Translations under genes and position numbers: made by a program | Part shown: piece after piece, positions 1 to 11,297 of the stretch | Numbering within the stretch: the stretch's first letter is position 1 | Layout of the letters: every line of letters starts with the position of its first letter | The notes under the pieces: generated by a model | Told to the model about the DNA's origin: nothing | The model's input: the letters and a program-made list of their open reading frames with translations, nothing else | The model's database searches: none | DNA from: Sthenelais limicola | Taxonomy: Eukaryota; Annelida; Polychaeta; Phyllodocida; Sigalionidae | Length of the DNA: 64,000 nucleotides | Direction of reading: 5' to 3' | NCBI GenBank assembly: GCA_942159475.1 | Contig: OW804094.1 | Location: 23,606,366 to 23,670,365, forward strand

Positions 1-16
1 ATTACTCTGAACAACC

Positions 17-571
17 ATGGCAGATACAACGAGCAATGAAAACAACGAGAAAATGGAGAAGTGTTTCGCACAGTGTAAAGAAGCAGCAACGTTGCTTGGT
101 AGAGCATTGCGTTTAATACAAGACAATGCAGCAGTGATGGAAGGAATGGGACTTCCTACTGGAATGAGGCCTACAGATAGGGCCTCTGACATGGATTCGG
201 TACGACTAGCAAGATTTCAATGCGCGACTTGTGGCCTATACTACAATAGAAAAGGTGATTTAACCAAACATAACTGGAGGGCGCATGGGATGGAAAGCTA
301 CCGTTGTGGGAAGTGTGGAGAGTTTTTCCGCTCAGAAACCACGTTGAGACAACACATGGTTGAGCACACAAAGAGAGAACGCCTGCAGGCCCATCTATCT
401 ATCATGGCTGGGATATATTCGGACCCGGGAGGTCCGATGTGGAGCAGCGGGGCCATTCAGGCCATTCAGGCCGTTCCCCCAAGCACGCCTGCCGCCGCAG
501 GAGGGGACAGCTATAGTCACACACACACACAGTGGTATAGTACGATACCCGGTCAAGGCAGGAATAATTAG
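17..571 (+). CDS. small two-finger C2H2 zinc finger protein
   Basis: A 184-residue open frame starts at an ATG in good Kozak context (aaccATGG). Residues about 69-90 form one C2H2 finger (C-x2-C-x12-H-x4-H, starting CATCGLYY). A second follows directly at about 97-117 (C-x2-C-x12-H-x3-H, starting CGKCGEFF). The two are joined by a short SYR-type spacer rather than the TGEKP linker. The N-terminal 65 residues are polar and look helical; the C-terminal 60 are rich in Pro, Ala, Gly and Ser/Thr. The family would predict nucleic-acid binding, but two fingers alone say little about targets. The TAG stop abuts a GTAAGC splice-donor-like sequence at 572, so the transcript may be spliced just after the stop, or this may be the last codon of one isoform. 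It lies about 1 kb upstream of a membrane-protein gene and a RING gene on the same strand. I do not recognise a named orthologue. Confidence 0.7.
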   Translation: MADTTSNENNEKMEKCFAQCKEAATLLGRALRLIQDNAAVMEGMGLPTGMRPTDRASDMDSVRLARFQCATCGLYYNRKGDLTKHNWRAHGMESYRCGKCGEFFRSETTLRQHMVEHTKRERLQAHLSIMAGIYSDPGGPMWSSGAIQAIQAVPPSTPAAAGGDSYSHTHTQWYSTIPGQGRNN

Positions 572-1471
572 GTAAGCGGATTAAAATTGTCTTAGGGGGT
601 GAGATAAGTAGAATTATTTGTCTCCTGTTGAAAAGACATTTTCCATGATTAACATGGAGGGATGTAGCGCCAGGAAATAGAGGTGATAATATCTATGGGA
701 AGTCTCGCACAATGGGTAAGAACACCAAACCAATAGCAATTAGAAAAATGACATCTGTATTTCTTATTGTTCTCCTAGAGGAACAGTGTTTTGTTAGGCA
801 TGAACCTAAAGGAGGACACATGTGGGGAAAATAGGGGTTCAGCCTGGGGAGTGGCCACAAACTGGGCAAGGAATCTTTTTCCAAAATTACCATTTTGAAA
901 CAATATCTTTAAAATGGAAATAAAAGGTGGAATGCAGCATACACTTGGAGGGCAGTGGAGATATAGGAGTTCCTCGAATACAACAGGGTTTGAGTGGGTG
1001 TACATAGATTTGCTTTGTGTGGTAAGATACGTAACCCTCAAGGGTTAGGGAGAGACAGAGGCGGTGATATATTGAGATTCATATATGCAGTGTGAATGCC
1101 AGAGGGACAAACATGCTAAGAGGGTTAGCTAAACAGCAGGAGACACGCATCCATTACATCGATTAACTGATTAAAAGTGCGACCCATGCAATTAGGAATT
1201 AGAAGTGAGGATTTAAGTAGCGAGGTGATATGCTAATCGGGGGTACCCGCATGGACATTAGGGGATTACAGCGTGAAGTGACCATCCTCTGACAGGAAGG
1301 TTGGCAACTAGGGATTACAGTTAGATAATAGGCGTTGACAGGTTAGGGTACAGTGACATCGGATGCACTGATGGTGTATAATTAATTGGATCAGGGAGGA
1401 TGAATACCCTTGTACAAGTGACAGTTCATACAAATTAATTGGGCCTACGTAAGGCATACTAAGAGGCAGGC
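572..1471. other. spacer between zinc-finger and membrane-protein genes
   Basis: About 900 bases with no convincing coding region. It begins with a GTAAGC donor-like hexamer right after the stop of the upstream gene. No family A-D transposon copy is visible, in contrast to the region beyond 9 kb. Confidence 0.5.
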
Positions 1472-1510
1472 ATATATATACAGCCGGAGAGACGGAGTTA
1501 GTCACCACTC
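1472..1510 (+). promoter_or_regulatory. TATA-box core promoter
   Basis: An ATATATATAC box at 1472-1481 is followed about 25-30 bases later by a pyrimidine-rich possible initiator around GTCACCACTCC (1501-1511). That leaves a 5' UTR of about 100 bases before the ATG at 1603 of the spliced membrane-protein gene. Spacing fits an RNA polymerase II TATA promoter. A similar box lies near 6007. Confidence 0.45.
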
Positions 1511-1602
1511 CTTGCTGACCACAACGACGGACGACTTGTTCAATTCCCAGTGATATACATTCTATTGACTGAGGATAGTTGAATTAGCTAAGGGCTGATA
1601 TC

Positions 1603-3329
1603 ATGGCAAGGTTTCTGGCAGCGGCAGCAGCTTTGCTGATGGCTGGGGTGAGTAGTATATTGAAAGATAGAAACTACCTTTGAATGAAGGGGTTTTTCAC
1701 ATAATATTTCTTGTGTTTAGAATTTTATTGTTGATCAACGCAAGGAGCTTACTTACTCATGGAGAGTTACATTTGGATTACTTTAGAAATTAAGTGACAA
1801 ATAGACTAACATTAACTTGTTTTCAACAAGGGTTGAAATTTTCCTGGTATAGTATAGGATTTATAACATGGGATGTGGCTTGTTTTTAAGGTACATCTGA
1901 CTTTCGCTGAGGATCCAAACGACCCTTATGTCCTGCGACAGGGGGCCGGAATTTTGTTTAAGAAATCTCATTTGACACTAATATCGGGACAGAGCTATGT
2001 AGATCTTACTTTCGTGGTAGATAGGCCAGAAAACTATTCGGCATATCATGCGCCGCATAAATCTATATGTGTAAAGGGTAGGGGTTGGCCACCCACACAT
2101 CCAGTAAACTTGGCTAGAACTAGAAATGTTACAGTTAATAGGAAATTAAGAATAAATTTGGTGACAATTTCACTTCTTCTCTGTCAGACTTTGCAAAGGA
2201 AATCGAACTAGTAAAGAAAGATTTGGCTAGGCCAAAATGGTTGGCATTGACTTGGTATGACAAGGTACCAGTAGGATTTAAATCTGTATTAATCATAGTC
2301 AATGTGGTAACTACAGTAACTACATTCCTGTCGATAATGTATCTCTCGGTAAAATACTATAGGTTAGCAGCTATCATAGCGGGATTTACTATGGCTAAGG
2401 TAGTTAAAGCACTAGACGGGGGTAATTCGATCAAGATATTGGCAAAAGTGCCTGAAATGCCAGCATTGGAGCCGGAGAGTGATTTTTCGGACTGGAATCC
2501 GCTGGCTGGATTAGAATATATGGAGCAGACAGTATCCATGGTCCTGGTCATAATGATTCTTATTCTGATCGGGAAGTGTTTGAAGTTGATGTGCGGATGT
2601 TTTAGGGTGTGTTTCGCAGTGGTAAAGTTATGCATTCCTAATGCAATTATCAGTAGGTGTAGAAATTGCATGAAACAAACTACTAACAATGATAACACGG
2701 AGCTTGTACTGAGAGTGGGAAATTTGGATAGGACAGTAATGATAACAATAGCCAAGATATTCGATGTGCCAGATCTGGTAAAGGTGACATCAGTTCCTAA
2801 GATAACGATTGACAAGGTAGCCTTCAGGTTGGGAGGAGCGAAAGTTCACTTGTTGGTGCCTGGGGACTTTGTATACACTAGAGGTAGGTGTAGGGTTCCG
2901 GTAATTATTAAGAATAGGGTAATGGTGACTTGGATGACAGGATTTAGCATTAGACGTTTGTTGAATAACGGGGATCTCTACTATTCAGTGGGAATGAAGC
3001 AGCGAGCGGAGTTCACCCAGATTACTCAGACTAGGGTTCAGAGAGTTGGAGCTGCAGGTTCAGGGGATCTGCAGGCTGCAAATAGCAGATTTACAGGGGT
3101 AACTTTGCTGGATGAAACTACATCAATGTCACCAGAGATCAGAAGGATGTCAGTGTTTAGTAGGGGCTCATCATCACAGGTGTCATCGAGATTATCGGTA
3201 GCTGGGTTTGGCTCAGGGACTGAGCAAATTTTGGGGGGACATGGAGAAATGGATATCCTGGAGGAAAGCGGGAGCAGGGAGAGATCTTCTGGATCATCTT
3301 CCGACGAGGCCCCCACCAACTCGGCATAG
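1603..3329 (+). CDS. three-exon secreted/membrane protein with long cytoplasmic tail, possibly viral-glycoprotein-like
   Basis: Predicted exons are 1603-1647, 1891-2077 and 2188-3329. Exon 1 encodes 15 residues, Met-Ala-Arg then an Ala/Leu-rich stretch typical of a signal peptide, and ends at a GTGAGT donor (1648). Exon 2 starts after TTTTTAAG and ends at a GTAGGG donor (2078). Exon 3 starts after CTTCTTCTCTGTCAG (2187). The phases fit (0, then 1+2), giving about 457 residues. The lumenal part includes possible N-glycosylation sites (NYS; NVT only if intron 2 is retained). One hydrophobic stretch lies at about residues 95-125 and a second at about 190-210. The second is followed by a Cys/basic-rich juxtamembrane segment and a tail of about 220 residues ending Ser-rich. 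Without splicing intron 2, exon 2 runs into a stop at 2211. A short signal, a small ectodomain and a Cys-rich TM border recall envelope-type glycoproteins of retroelements, but no fusion peptide or furin site is clear. Function is not assigned. Confidence 0.6.
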
Positions 3330-3810
3330 GGAACACACGAAAAGCCATGCTGGTGTGAGTATGGAAGTGTCAGAAATTCAGAGAAACCCAATTTTTAATA
3401 GAGTGTTTATAAAGGTATAGATTAATGAACTAACATTAACATTAACATTAATTAGAACATGTATTATTGAGTAATCAGTGTAGAGGTAAAGAATAATGCC
3501 TTTCATAAGGGCAAAAGAGCGCCTGTATTGAAACGGATACTAATGAAATTGCCACCGTATAACCAATACTAAATGTCAGTAGTATAGGAAAATGATTACT
3601 TGTAGCGATACAAATTCTATCAGTAGAGTTAAGATAGAGTCAGCACTGTGGCCTGGTGTCTATAAGTGAAAAAATTGCCTCTTGCAGGGTAGGATGGAAT
3701 GTAAGAATTATTAAGATGTAGTATTTGAGTGGTCAAGACACCAAGGCACACAGAAATAGCATAATAAGGTTTGGTTACTGATCATATGTATTGTATTGTG
3801 GTTATTAAAG
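3330..3810 (+). other. spacer or intron between membrane-protein and RING genes
   Basis: A short ATG (3347) stands directly before overlapping donor-like sites GTGTGA (3353) and GTGAGT (3355). The other end has a T-rich stretch and TTATTAAAG at 3810, a plausible acceptor for the RING exon. Joining 3352 to 3811 keeps the RING frame; using the GTGAGT donor opens a different, arginine-rich frame of about 60 codons that stops near 3993. Which is used, if either, cannot be told from sequence. Confidence 0.35.
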
Positions 3811-4977
3811 GAGAACAAGCGGACAACGGCTACCGAGGAGGAAAAGGAGGACCAGCCGCAGAATGAGGCGGGCTCGTCTCTGGAGCATGAAGGTGACGAG
3901 GGAGCAATCGAGGTCCCCGAGGCAACTCCCGAACTACTGGAGAGGATGGCATACTTCAGAGCGGCCAGAGATTTTCGGGAGGATGCCCCTCTGAGGATGC
4001 CGCTGATGCTACCGCTGGGAACAACACACAGGGTTCTGTCAGCAATGTCAGCAAAGAACCCTGTGAGGGCTGCGCGGAGGTTGGCTCAGGTGATGGTGAG
4101 CAACCAGGAGGAAAGCTGGATGGACTTTTTATTGTACTTTATTGATGTGTCTTTCTTTCCTCTTCTTCTTCCTCGCCTCATCCTAAGGGACGTAAAATTT
4201 GCAACTACGGTAATTCTGAACATGATTGAGCGAATGGGAATAATCTCAGTATTTGGGTTTTACAAGGACCAGAAGGAAGTGGCTGTTTTTGATATGATAG
4301 TCAGGTCATGCCAGACAACATGCCTGAATGACGAAGATATATATTTGGGGGTACTAAATGAACGGGATACTAATTTTCAGCCACATCTTCTGGTAGAAAT
4401 CCTTACGACCGGGGTAGGCCATTATTTGGCGTCCCGGGAAGGATTCATGTTCACATGCGCGATCTGTCAATATGATTTTATAGACCGAATGCAGGAGGGC
4501 CGAGCGGAGGATGACCCAAAGGTCTTCCTCAGGTGGGGTGGTCGGTACCCTTGCTGCGCGGTGATAGTGCACAAGGTCTGTTGTTGGGAGAAACAAGTGC
4601 CCCATAAGACTTGCGCTTTCTGCTACTCTCCATTGAACGATGGAGGTTTGTGGGATGTTGACGAACTAGCGTTAAAGAGAGCTGCCCCAAAGAGAAGGGT
4701 AGTCAGGGGAATGTATGGGGTCAACCCATACAAAACAAACCTGGACAGTCCAGTGTTCTCGGAGGCTGAGGCCTATGGAGAGCACAGGTATCCAAGCACC
4801 TTTCCCCAGAGGTGGCAGCAATGGATACCCCGGGGTGCACTGACCCCACCAATTGACCCCAATTGGCACTGGGCTAGGAAAGGCAGGGGCGGATATTCAA
4901 CATCCTCCAGCACAGTGAGTATGGATTGCTCGGACGCGGCCATCATCGCGGATGTGGAGGATGAGGAGATGCTGTAA
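3811..4977 (+). CDS. RING-like zinc-binding protein, probable 3' exon
   Basis: The frame is open from about 3781 to the TAA at 4977, but there is no good ATG at its start, so I place the exon start after the TTATTAAAG acceptor at 3810. About 388 residues are encoded. The first 50 are very acidic and polar (Glu/Gln-rich). A middle part, about residues 50-200, is helical with Leu/Phe-rich segments near 105-125. A RING-like cluster follows at about residues 215-270: CAIC, a loop of about 25 residues, a CC pair, His, another CC pair, then CAFC. That order suits a RING or RING-H2 domain and suggests E3 ubiquitin-ligase-type activity, though the loop is long and the ligand set should be checked by profile search. 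The tail has a KRR basic patch, Pro/Trp-rich parts and an acidic end. It shares strand and spacing with the upstream zinc-finger and membrane genes. Confidence 0.6.
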   Translation, partial: ENKRTTATEEEKEDQPQNEAGSSLEHEGDEGAIEVPEATPELLERMAYFRAARDFREDAPLRMPLMLPLGTTHRVLSAMSAKNPVRAARRLAQVMVSNQEESWMDFLLYFIDVSFFPLLLPRLILRDVKFATTVILNMIERMGIISVFGFYKDQKEVAVFDMIVRSCQTTCLNDEDIYLGVLNERDTNFQPHLLVEILTTGVGHYLASREGFMFTCAICQYDFIDRMQEGRAEDDPKVFLRWGGRYPCCAVIVHKVCCWEKQVPHKTCAFCYSPLNDGGLWDVDELALKRAAPKRRVVRGMYGVNPYKTNLDSPVFSEAEAYGEHRYPSTFPQRWQQWIPRGALTPPIDPNWHWARKGRGGYSTSSSTVSMDCSDAAIIADVEDEEML

Positions 4978-6006
4978 CCAGGGAAAAGAGACCTGGAGCA
5001 CTCCTGAGTAGACACAGCTAGAACATCCCAATGAAAAATTTAATTAATCTTTTGGAAACAATAATGCTTGTCCCCATGGACGGTGAGGAGGAAGGAACCG
5101 CAGTTAACATACTATTTATCTTGAATAACTCTAGAAATATGAATGTAAAGGTATAATTGTAGCAAGGATGCTGATTTGTGACTAAGAATATATATATCGT
5201 ATAGGATGTATAGGTATTTTATATTAGAAGAAACACATGGAGTTTCTATTAATGTATGTAGTGATATGTGACAGAGGTTGATTAATATTTGAAAGATGAC
5301 TGTCAGACAATTTATAGTATTGTTGCCTATGTGTCTAGTGTATGTATATCTCAGTAGGAACAAGACATATATTTATGGAGGCCTCACCACAGGATTGAGG
5401 GGTAGATAAGTAATCGTGTTATTATTAGGACATAGAGGTATATATGTGGGTATAGAGTAGAGAAAGTAATACAATGCAACTGACTTAAGCTGAAGGAAAG
5501 ATTGTTCTCTGAGGGACTCCCAGAGGTTTTTCGAACGTTTACACTTGTATCTTTAATCATCATTGTGGTCACTTATGTTGATATGTATTGGACTCTTGAG
5601 GGAGATTGAAAGACATCCGTTCCTGACCTCGCCCGAGACGGGCAAGAAGTTTAGTCGGGGAGAGTGTTGGTGTGTAAGACCCTTAAGCTGCATGTTACCA
5701 AGCCTAGGGAGCAAGCACAGGTCAAGAGTGTAGGTCGATTGAATGCATGAATAATAGATGTTGTAGTTCACCTATATTAAGAGTGAGGCCCTGACAGCCA
5801 TCAGAAAAGCCGAGAGCAACTTCCCTTTCCTTGACAGGGGTGTATTCCCAATGGGAGTTGAGATGATTAGGCATTGCCTCGTGACGTATGTTGTGTGTAA
5901 CAAGGAGTGATTGGTTTAGATGGAATCATGCGATGAAACACGTGTTGACAGAACAGGCAGACATTGGATAGTGTAAGTCAGGCCATATAGTAGAACTAAA
6001 GATATG
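4978..6006. other. spacer after RING gene
   Basis: About 1 kb of AT-rich sequence with only short, unconvincing frames. A purine-rich stretch (GAGGAGGAAGGAACCG, about 5086-5101) could be a polypurine tract if the upstream genes belong to a retroelement, but no matching LTR pair can be seen in this window. Confidence 0.4.
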
Positions 6007-6045
6007 GGCATATATATATATAGGAGAGGTGCAGAGACTGGACAC
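6007..6045 (+). promoter_or_regulatory. second TATA-box core promoter
   Basis: A long CATATATATATATATAGG run (about 6009-6024) is followed about 20-30 bases later by a C/T-rich possible initiator (ACACTTCTTCATCTC). The arrangement mirrors the TATA element at 1472. No long coding frame follows, so it could drive a non-coding transcript, or be the U3/R border of an LTR. Confidence 0.35.
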
Positions 6046-6720
6046 TTCTTCATCTCCTACCATCATCATCTTCTACTGATATAGTCTTCAACACCACTAT
6101 ATATCAGTTAGGAAGGAGCCATTGCCCTTTAGGCCTGTTTGCCTAAGAGATAGAGACAGATTGATAGATCCAGGAGTATGGGTGAAAACCCCCATTGGAG
6201 ACATTGATAGAAGAACTACATATAGCTAGAACTAGCTAATATGGGACAGTCTCCTGATTCAGTCTTCAGAACAATAGCTAAGTACATCTACCTGTTTATA
6301 ACTGTGAACTGTATAACTGTATGATTGTACCACTGTATAACTGCATAACTGTATCAATGGATACACCTGAACATTGACCATTGGGTTTGATCTGTGACTC
6401 TATTGAGAGGTGTACATGTATGTATTTATATCCAACCTGAACATGTGTGTGAGTAGGAGTCTCACTGACCGGAAGGAAGAAAGGCATTGTATTCAAGGCA
6501 CTCTATATCAATAATAAACCTAGGATTGCAAAACACACAAGAGCTGGTTAAGATTCTATTTTATGGTACAGGAATTGTGTTCTTATTGGGAAAGCAATGG
6601 GTAAAGACTAATACTGCACTAGATAGACCTATAGAGAGAGAAGCAGATGCAGCAGTACCAGACAACTCTATACTCCTTACAACCCAGCGAGGGAAGCTAC
6701 CCAAACAGATTTAACCCATT
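6046..6720 (+). other. putative transcribed tail region with AATAAA
   Basis: The stretch contains ACTGTATAACTGTA-type short repeats (6300-6355) and an AATAAA at 6513-6518 followed by A-rich and then T-rich sequence. A 75-codon frame (6487-6714) starts from a non-ATG codon and is not convincing. The TATA box about 500 bases before a poly(A) signal is the layout of an LTR R region, but also of a short non-coding gene. Confidence 0.25.
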
Positions 6721-9124
6721 GATAATAGGGGGAGTATCCTCTCTCCTATAATAATCAATCCAGACTAATTGACTAATTAATTGACTATCTAATTAAAACC
6801 AGAACACATCAACATAGGCTTGTATTTTTTGATCGGGCCCATGATAGCTGTATTAACCAGGGTCCATTACTATGGTCCATTATTATGGTCCATTGTCTTT
6901 ATTTGAGAATCTCATATATGCATTGCTATAACCTAAATTTCTTAACAGTTCTATTACAAATAATAGTTCAAACCAAATCTGCGCACACAACAACCATGAA
7001 ATTATACAATACAATGAAGCCACAGCAAGCCACAATACCTGCCACTGCACTGCCACTGCTCACTCACCTGGCATTCACACTCACTGTCGCACTTCTGTCA
7101 CTCTAGACTCTGACACTCATACTCAGTCTCTGACAGAGTCATAGAAACCCCTCTAAATTAATGAAACCTAATGAATGTTGAATTAATAAAAGTATTACTT
7201 CACAATTTCTCACACGGATTTAAATCCTCCTTTTATAATTCCCTCCCCTTTCTTCAAACTGAATAATGCCGATACCATGAGTTTTGAGGAACATTTTAAT
7301 TGCTACCCTATGCGTAACATTTACGCACGGCGATAACGCTCTCCTTGTTAAAGTGAGGTCGAAACGGTGCATATGGTTAAATTCCTCTTGTCCTCAGCTT
7401 TCTGTAGCTATAAAGTTTGCGTAGCTTAATTAAGTCTTCAATGTATGAGTATATACATTAGAGACCTATTATCCTCAGATTGAATTATCTTTTTTTTTAT
7501 TTCTTTTACGGCCAATACAATTAAATAATGTTCAAATGTAAATACACTTTGTCCACCATGGATATCCTAGATCCTAGATATCCTAAAAGACACTAATTAC
7601 CGACAATTAAACATAACATTAATCAAAGAAACCTCATTCAGTGTTTTTGGTCAATATCAAAAAGCACATGTATAATAAAATAAAACATTCCCTCGACTCT
7701 ATCTCTTCAAAACATACATTTCTTTATACTCATCCTTTCCCTCTATATTAATTCATAAATTCAGCACAAATAGCATAATAAATATAGTCGCACCATCTTA
7801 TTCATTAATATACCCACAAGTACAACAAATTTCCCATTGGTATCTCGACCTTATATCTTACGCATTGCCATCTTCATAATACTTAATTGTTGTCTTCTTA
7901 TTTAACAGTTTTTCCCTTCTCTTCAAAATACACAAATGTTAAGGAGTAAGATAATCCTAATAAAAATAAAAATATATCATACAGTATGAACATATTATAT
8001 GAAAATAAATACGAGCTATGGTTAAGGTTACACAAAATTGATCAAAATTACTCATAGTCATACTTAGACATCAATAATATTGTTAATATATTAGTCCTGT
8101 GCCACGATTTAAAAATAATAAATCCGACAAGACAGTTTATATTATTATTATATCAAAAATCGTACCATATCATGCAATTATTACAGCATGCTGTACTGTA
8201 TAATATGTGAAATACTGATAAATTACACTCATCTAAATGCCCTGTTTATTTAAAATGCATTTTTAAATTTGAATCATTATTGGTCAGTAACTTCATGTAG
8301 GGCGGGATAATTCTTTTTGTTTTGTCTCACAGCCTAATTTATACATAGAAAACAATTCTATCATATATATGTTCGAAATAATGGGAATAGCTCAGGCTTA
8401 CCATTATGCCACTTGTTTTCACCAGGTGGCGGTACTGTTTCCACCAGGTGGTACAAATGGTTACTGTGGTGCATTTATAATTTGTTATACAATAAAAGTG
8501 CTGCTAATACATTTGTGTGGCATTTACACCACTATAGTTATTCCACATCATGTATAGGAATGTTATAAGTGATATACTTCCATAGTTTATGTGTGTTATA
8601 TACCTGATTGATGTTAAAAAATGCTGTGATCAAAACACCCTAATGATTGTACATATAGATTGTGCCTATAGTGGCTTGGGTGAGGCAGAGCCAACAAACA
8701 ACAGGAACACATTATGCAGTCAGGCTCACAAAGAGGAGAAATGGTAGGTAATGGTAGAGTTGATGAAAATGAAATGATGCATATAAAGACAGTGCAACAC
8801 ATACACTGCCCTTAACTCTCTCAAAAATCTGTTGGGAATATTGTTACCCTTCAAACCTCTCTGTGAGAAAAAATATACATCTCCAACAGCACAATGAAAG
8901 TGCCTCACTGAGTGCCTCATAACTGCGTCTTTAAACCTGGTCAATAGTGCATTATTGAGAGCATCAGAAGAGCATTAAATACCCTGGCCAATAGTGCATC
9001 GTTGAGAGTATCAAAAGTGCATTTATAAATCGGGTCCATAGAGCATTGTAAAATCAAGATTGAGCCTCATAACTGTTTACGATTTCCATTGGTAAAGCAC
9101 CTGGTCAGTATCAGGTCAAAAGTT
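6721..9124. other. AT-rich intergenic region
   Basis: About 2.4 kb with no supported gene on either strand. It is AT-rich and lacks the family A-D mobile elements that crowd the sequence from 9.1 kb on. Small local repeats only, such as CACCAGGTGG twice near 8420-8450. Confidence 0.5.
8937..9040. repeat. short tandem duplication, about 48 bp
   Basis: Two adjacent diverged copies of a segment containing CTGGYCAATAGTGCATYRTT, followed by GAGAG and ATCA, spaced about 48 bases apart; a third weaker relic follows. Confidence 0.45.
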
Positions 9125-9372
9125 CCAGGTCAAAACCAGGTCAATCCTGCACATCGGGTACTTTACTGTTTGGTAATTGACCCAAAGAAATATTGGAAAC
9201 TTTTTTTTCAAAAATTAAAAAATCAAACTTAAAATATAGAAATACTTATTAGATTATTAGACTGTTTACTATTATTGGATTCGGCTTGATCTCATCTTTT
9301 CAAATATAATGGTATCTCAAAATACATATTTTGCGAGTTATGACTCATTTTCCTAAAACGGATCACATATTA
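9125..9372 (+). mobile_element. family B transposon relic, right half
   Basis: It matches the right half of the family B elements at 25146, 46182 and 51328, from the ACTTTACTGTTTGGTAATTG part to the terminal TCATTTTCCTAAAACGGATC. The left half is missing. Confidence 0.6.
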
Positions 9373-9559
9373 GCATTCTATAACCGGGAGTTCCATATCT
9401 GTGAACTGATGTAGAACTAGTGCTTTATCGACGGGACTTGTTTTCTGAGGTCTATTATAAAGGAAGAAGAGGGCACATATACTAATAAACTCATGGTACT
9501 CGTTCTACGCAGGGAAATGTAGAACTCATTTTCTGGCAGACTGATACAACACATTGCCG

Positions 9560-9759
9560 TTTCATCTTCTCAAATAACCCAAATTTCAGACGAAATTAAA
9601 GTTCAAAATACAGTTCAACCTAACCAAACAGATTGCTAGAATCAATGCAATGCCGAATATACTCGAATTCACCTAGTATCGACCAAATTGCAGCCTAATT
9701 TAGGAGAATTTACTAAATGTGTACAGCTGCCAATTGTACATTTTCTGAAAATCTGACCC
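9560..9759 (+). mobile_element. family A MITE, left end missing
   Basis: The interior and right end of a family A copy are intact and finish with CATTTTCTGAAAATCTGACC. The first 30-40 bases of the left end are gone. Confidence 0.7.
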
Positions 9760-10108
9760 AGGAGCTTCATAGAGTCGTCATAAATACTTCACAGGATCGT
9801 AAACCTGTCAGTTGTACTCTAGCATTTATGCATTATCCCTACTTTTATGTACACCAAAGTAACAAATATAGGGAATATAGAGAAAGGAAGAAATCATAGG
9901 AACAAATCCATAAAGCAACACTGATATTAGTGACACATATGTCTATTGTGATAGACATATGAGAAATCCTTTCTTCATGAATGTATTCCTATGGAATGGG
10001 AGGAATGAATTCACAAAGAAACAATATTGAAGATAGCAAGAGCTTAAAGCACAAAGAACTCACGATCACTCCCGACAGTTCTCTTATGTGCAGCATTTAG
10101 GTCATATG

Positions 10109-10442
10109 TTCAGAAGATGTACAATCAGCTGCTCTACAAATTTGGTAACTTCTGTTATTAAATTAGACAGAAAAATGATAAATAATGGGTATATCAGAGT
10201 ATCTTTGGCATTGTGTTGATTAAACATATCTATTTTATTGTGTTAAACTGTATTTTGAACGTCACTTTACACTTATATTTTAGTTATTTGAGAAGAAATT
10301 CGAGTATATTCGGCATTGCATTGACTCTAGCAATCTGTTTGGTTAGGTTGAACTTTTTAATTTTAAGTTTATTATCGTCTAAAATTTGGATTATTTAAGA
10401 GAATTGGTTGAGGTGAATTGTACATTTTCTGACAACTGACCC
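10109..10442 (-). mobile_element. composite of two family A MITE pieces
   Basis: A diverged family A copy (10109 to about 10300) runs into a second copy in the same orientation at CGAGTATATTCGGCATTGCA, so the middle of the element is represented twice. The right end (GAATTGTACATTTTCTGACA) is degraded. Confidence 0.55.
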
Positions 10443-10539
10443 ATTTAGGAAAGCATTATCTCGATTGCTCAGTAGCCCACGTGACCAATCCTCTCAGCGT
10501 CTCCTATGACAGCCTGGGTCACGTGACAGAGATGGTTAC

Positions 10540-10777
10540 GGGTCAGATTATCAGAAAATGTACACATTTTGGCAGCTCTACATATTTAGGAAATTCTGCT
10601 AAATTAGGCTGAAAAATGATGAATAATGAGTATATCTGAGTATATTTGGTATCCCATTGATTTAAAGTATCAGTTCTGTTATGTTAAACTGCATTTTGAA
10701 GCTAATCTTTATCTCAGATGTGGGTTATTTGAGAGGATTGGTGAAAGCGAATTGTACATTTTCACAAAATCTGACCC
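10540..10777 (-). mobile_element. family A MITE, complete, reference copy
   Basis: This 238-bp copy starts GGGTCAG and ends CTGACCC, and is flanked by TTAC on both sides, a 4-bp target-site duplication. Across the window the consensus terminal inverted repeat is about 28 bp, GGGTCAGATTTTCAGAAAAT followed by GTACAATT. I write orientation + when the left end is followed by a CACCTTCACCAATCC-like segment, and - when it is followed by GGCAGCTGTACACATTTAG. There is no coding capacity, so transposition needs a transposase from elsewhere. Four-base duplications with GGG...CCC ends do not match a superfamily I can name with confidence. Confidence 0.85.
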
Positions 10778-11297
10778 TTACATTTATGACAAAGTAGACA
10801 AAAACAGACCGTTCTCTTGTGATATATGATCGGTTCCAGGAAAATGAGTCACATATTTTTGAAAATGTTTTATTCAGACGATGTCTTTCTTGGGAATGTT
10901 TTCTTTCTTGGGTTATTTCACATTTACCAATCCACTCAAATAACACGAATTTAAGAAAAAAATATTTCTCAAAATGCAGTTCAACATAATCAAACAGACA
11001 GTTTGAATAAAGACAATATCAAATATACTCAGTTATACCAAGTTTTGGCCATTTTTCTAATTTAGCAGAATTTATCAAAAATGTGTAGGGCTGCTGACTG
11101 TACATTTTCTGAAGATCTGTCCTATGTCTTCTCCAATGAAAACGACAATACGCAGCTTGATTCAAAGCCTGCGATCTCCCATACACTCTTGGTAAATGGA
11201 GTTTCCCTATAATCCATCATCATGGAAATGATAAATATTGCCCAATCATGTTTTAAAGATTCTATAAAAACAGACTAATGTATTGTAGTCACCACGA

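Noticed and set aside
5040..6800. LTR of a retroelement
   Set aside because: TATA, AATAAA and a purine tract are present, but no second copy, primer-binding site or TG...CA borders can be shown in the window.
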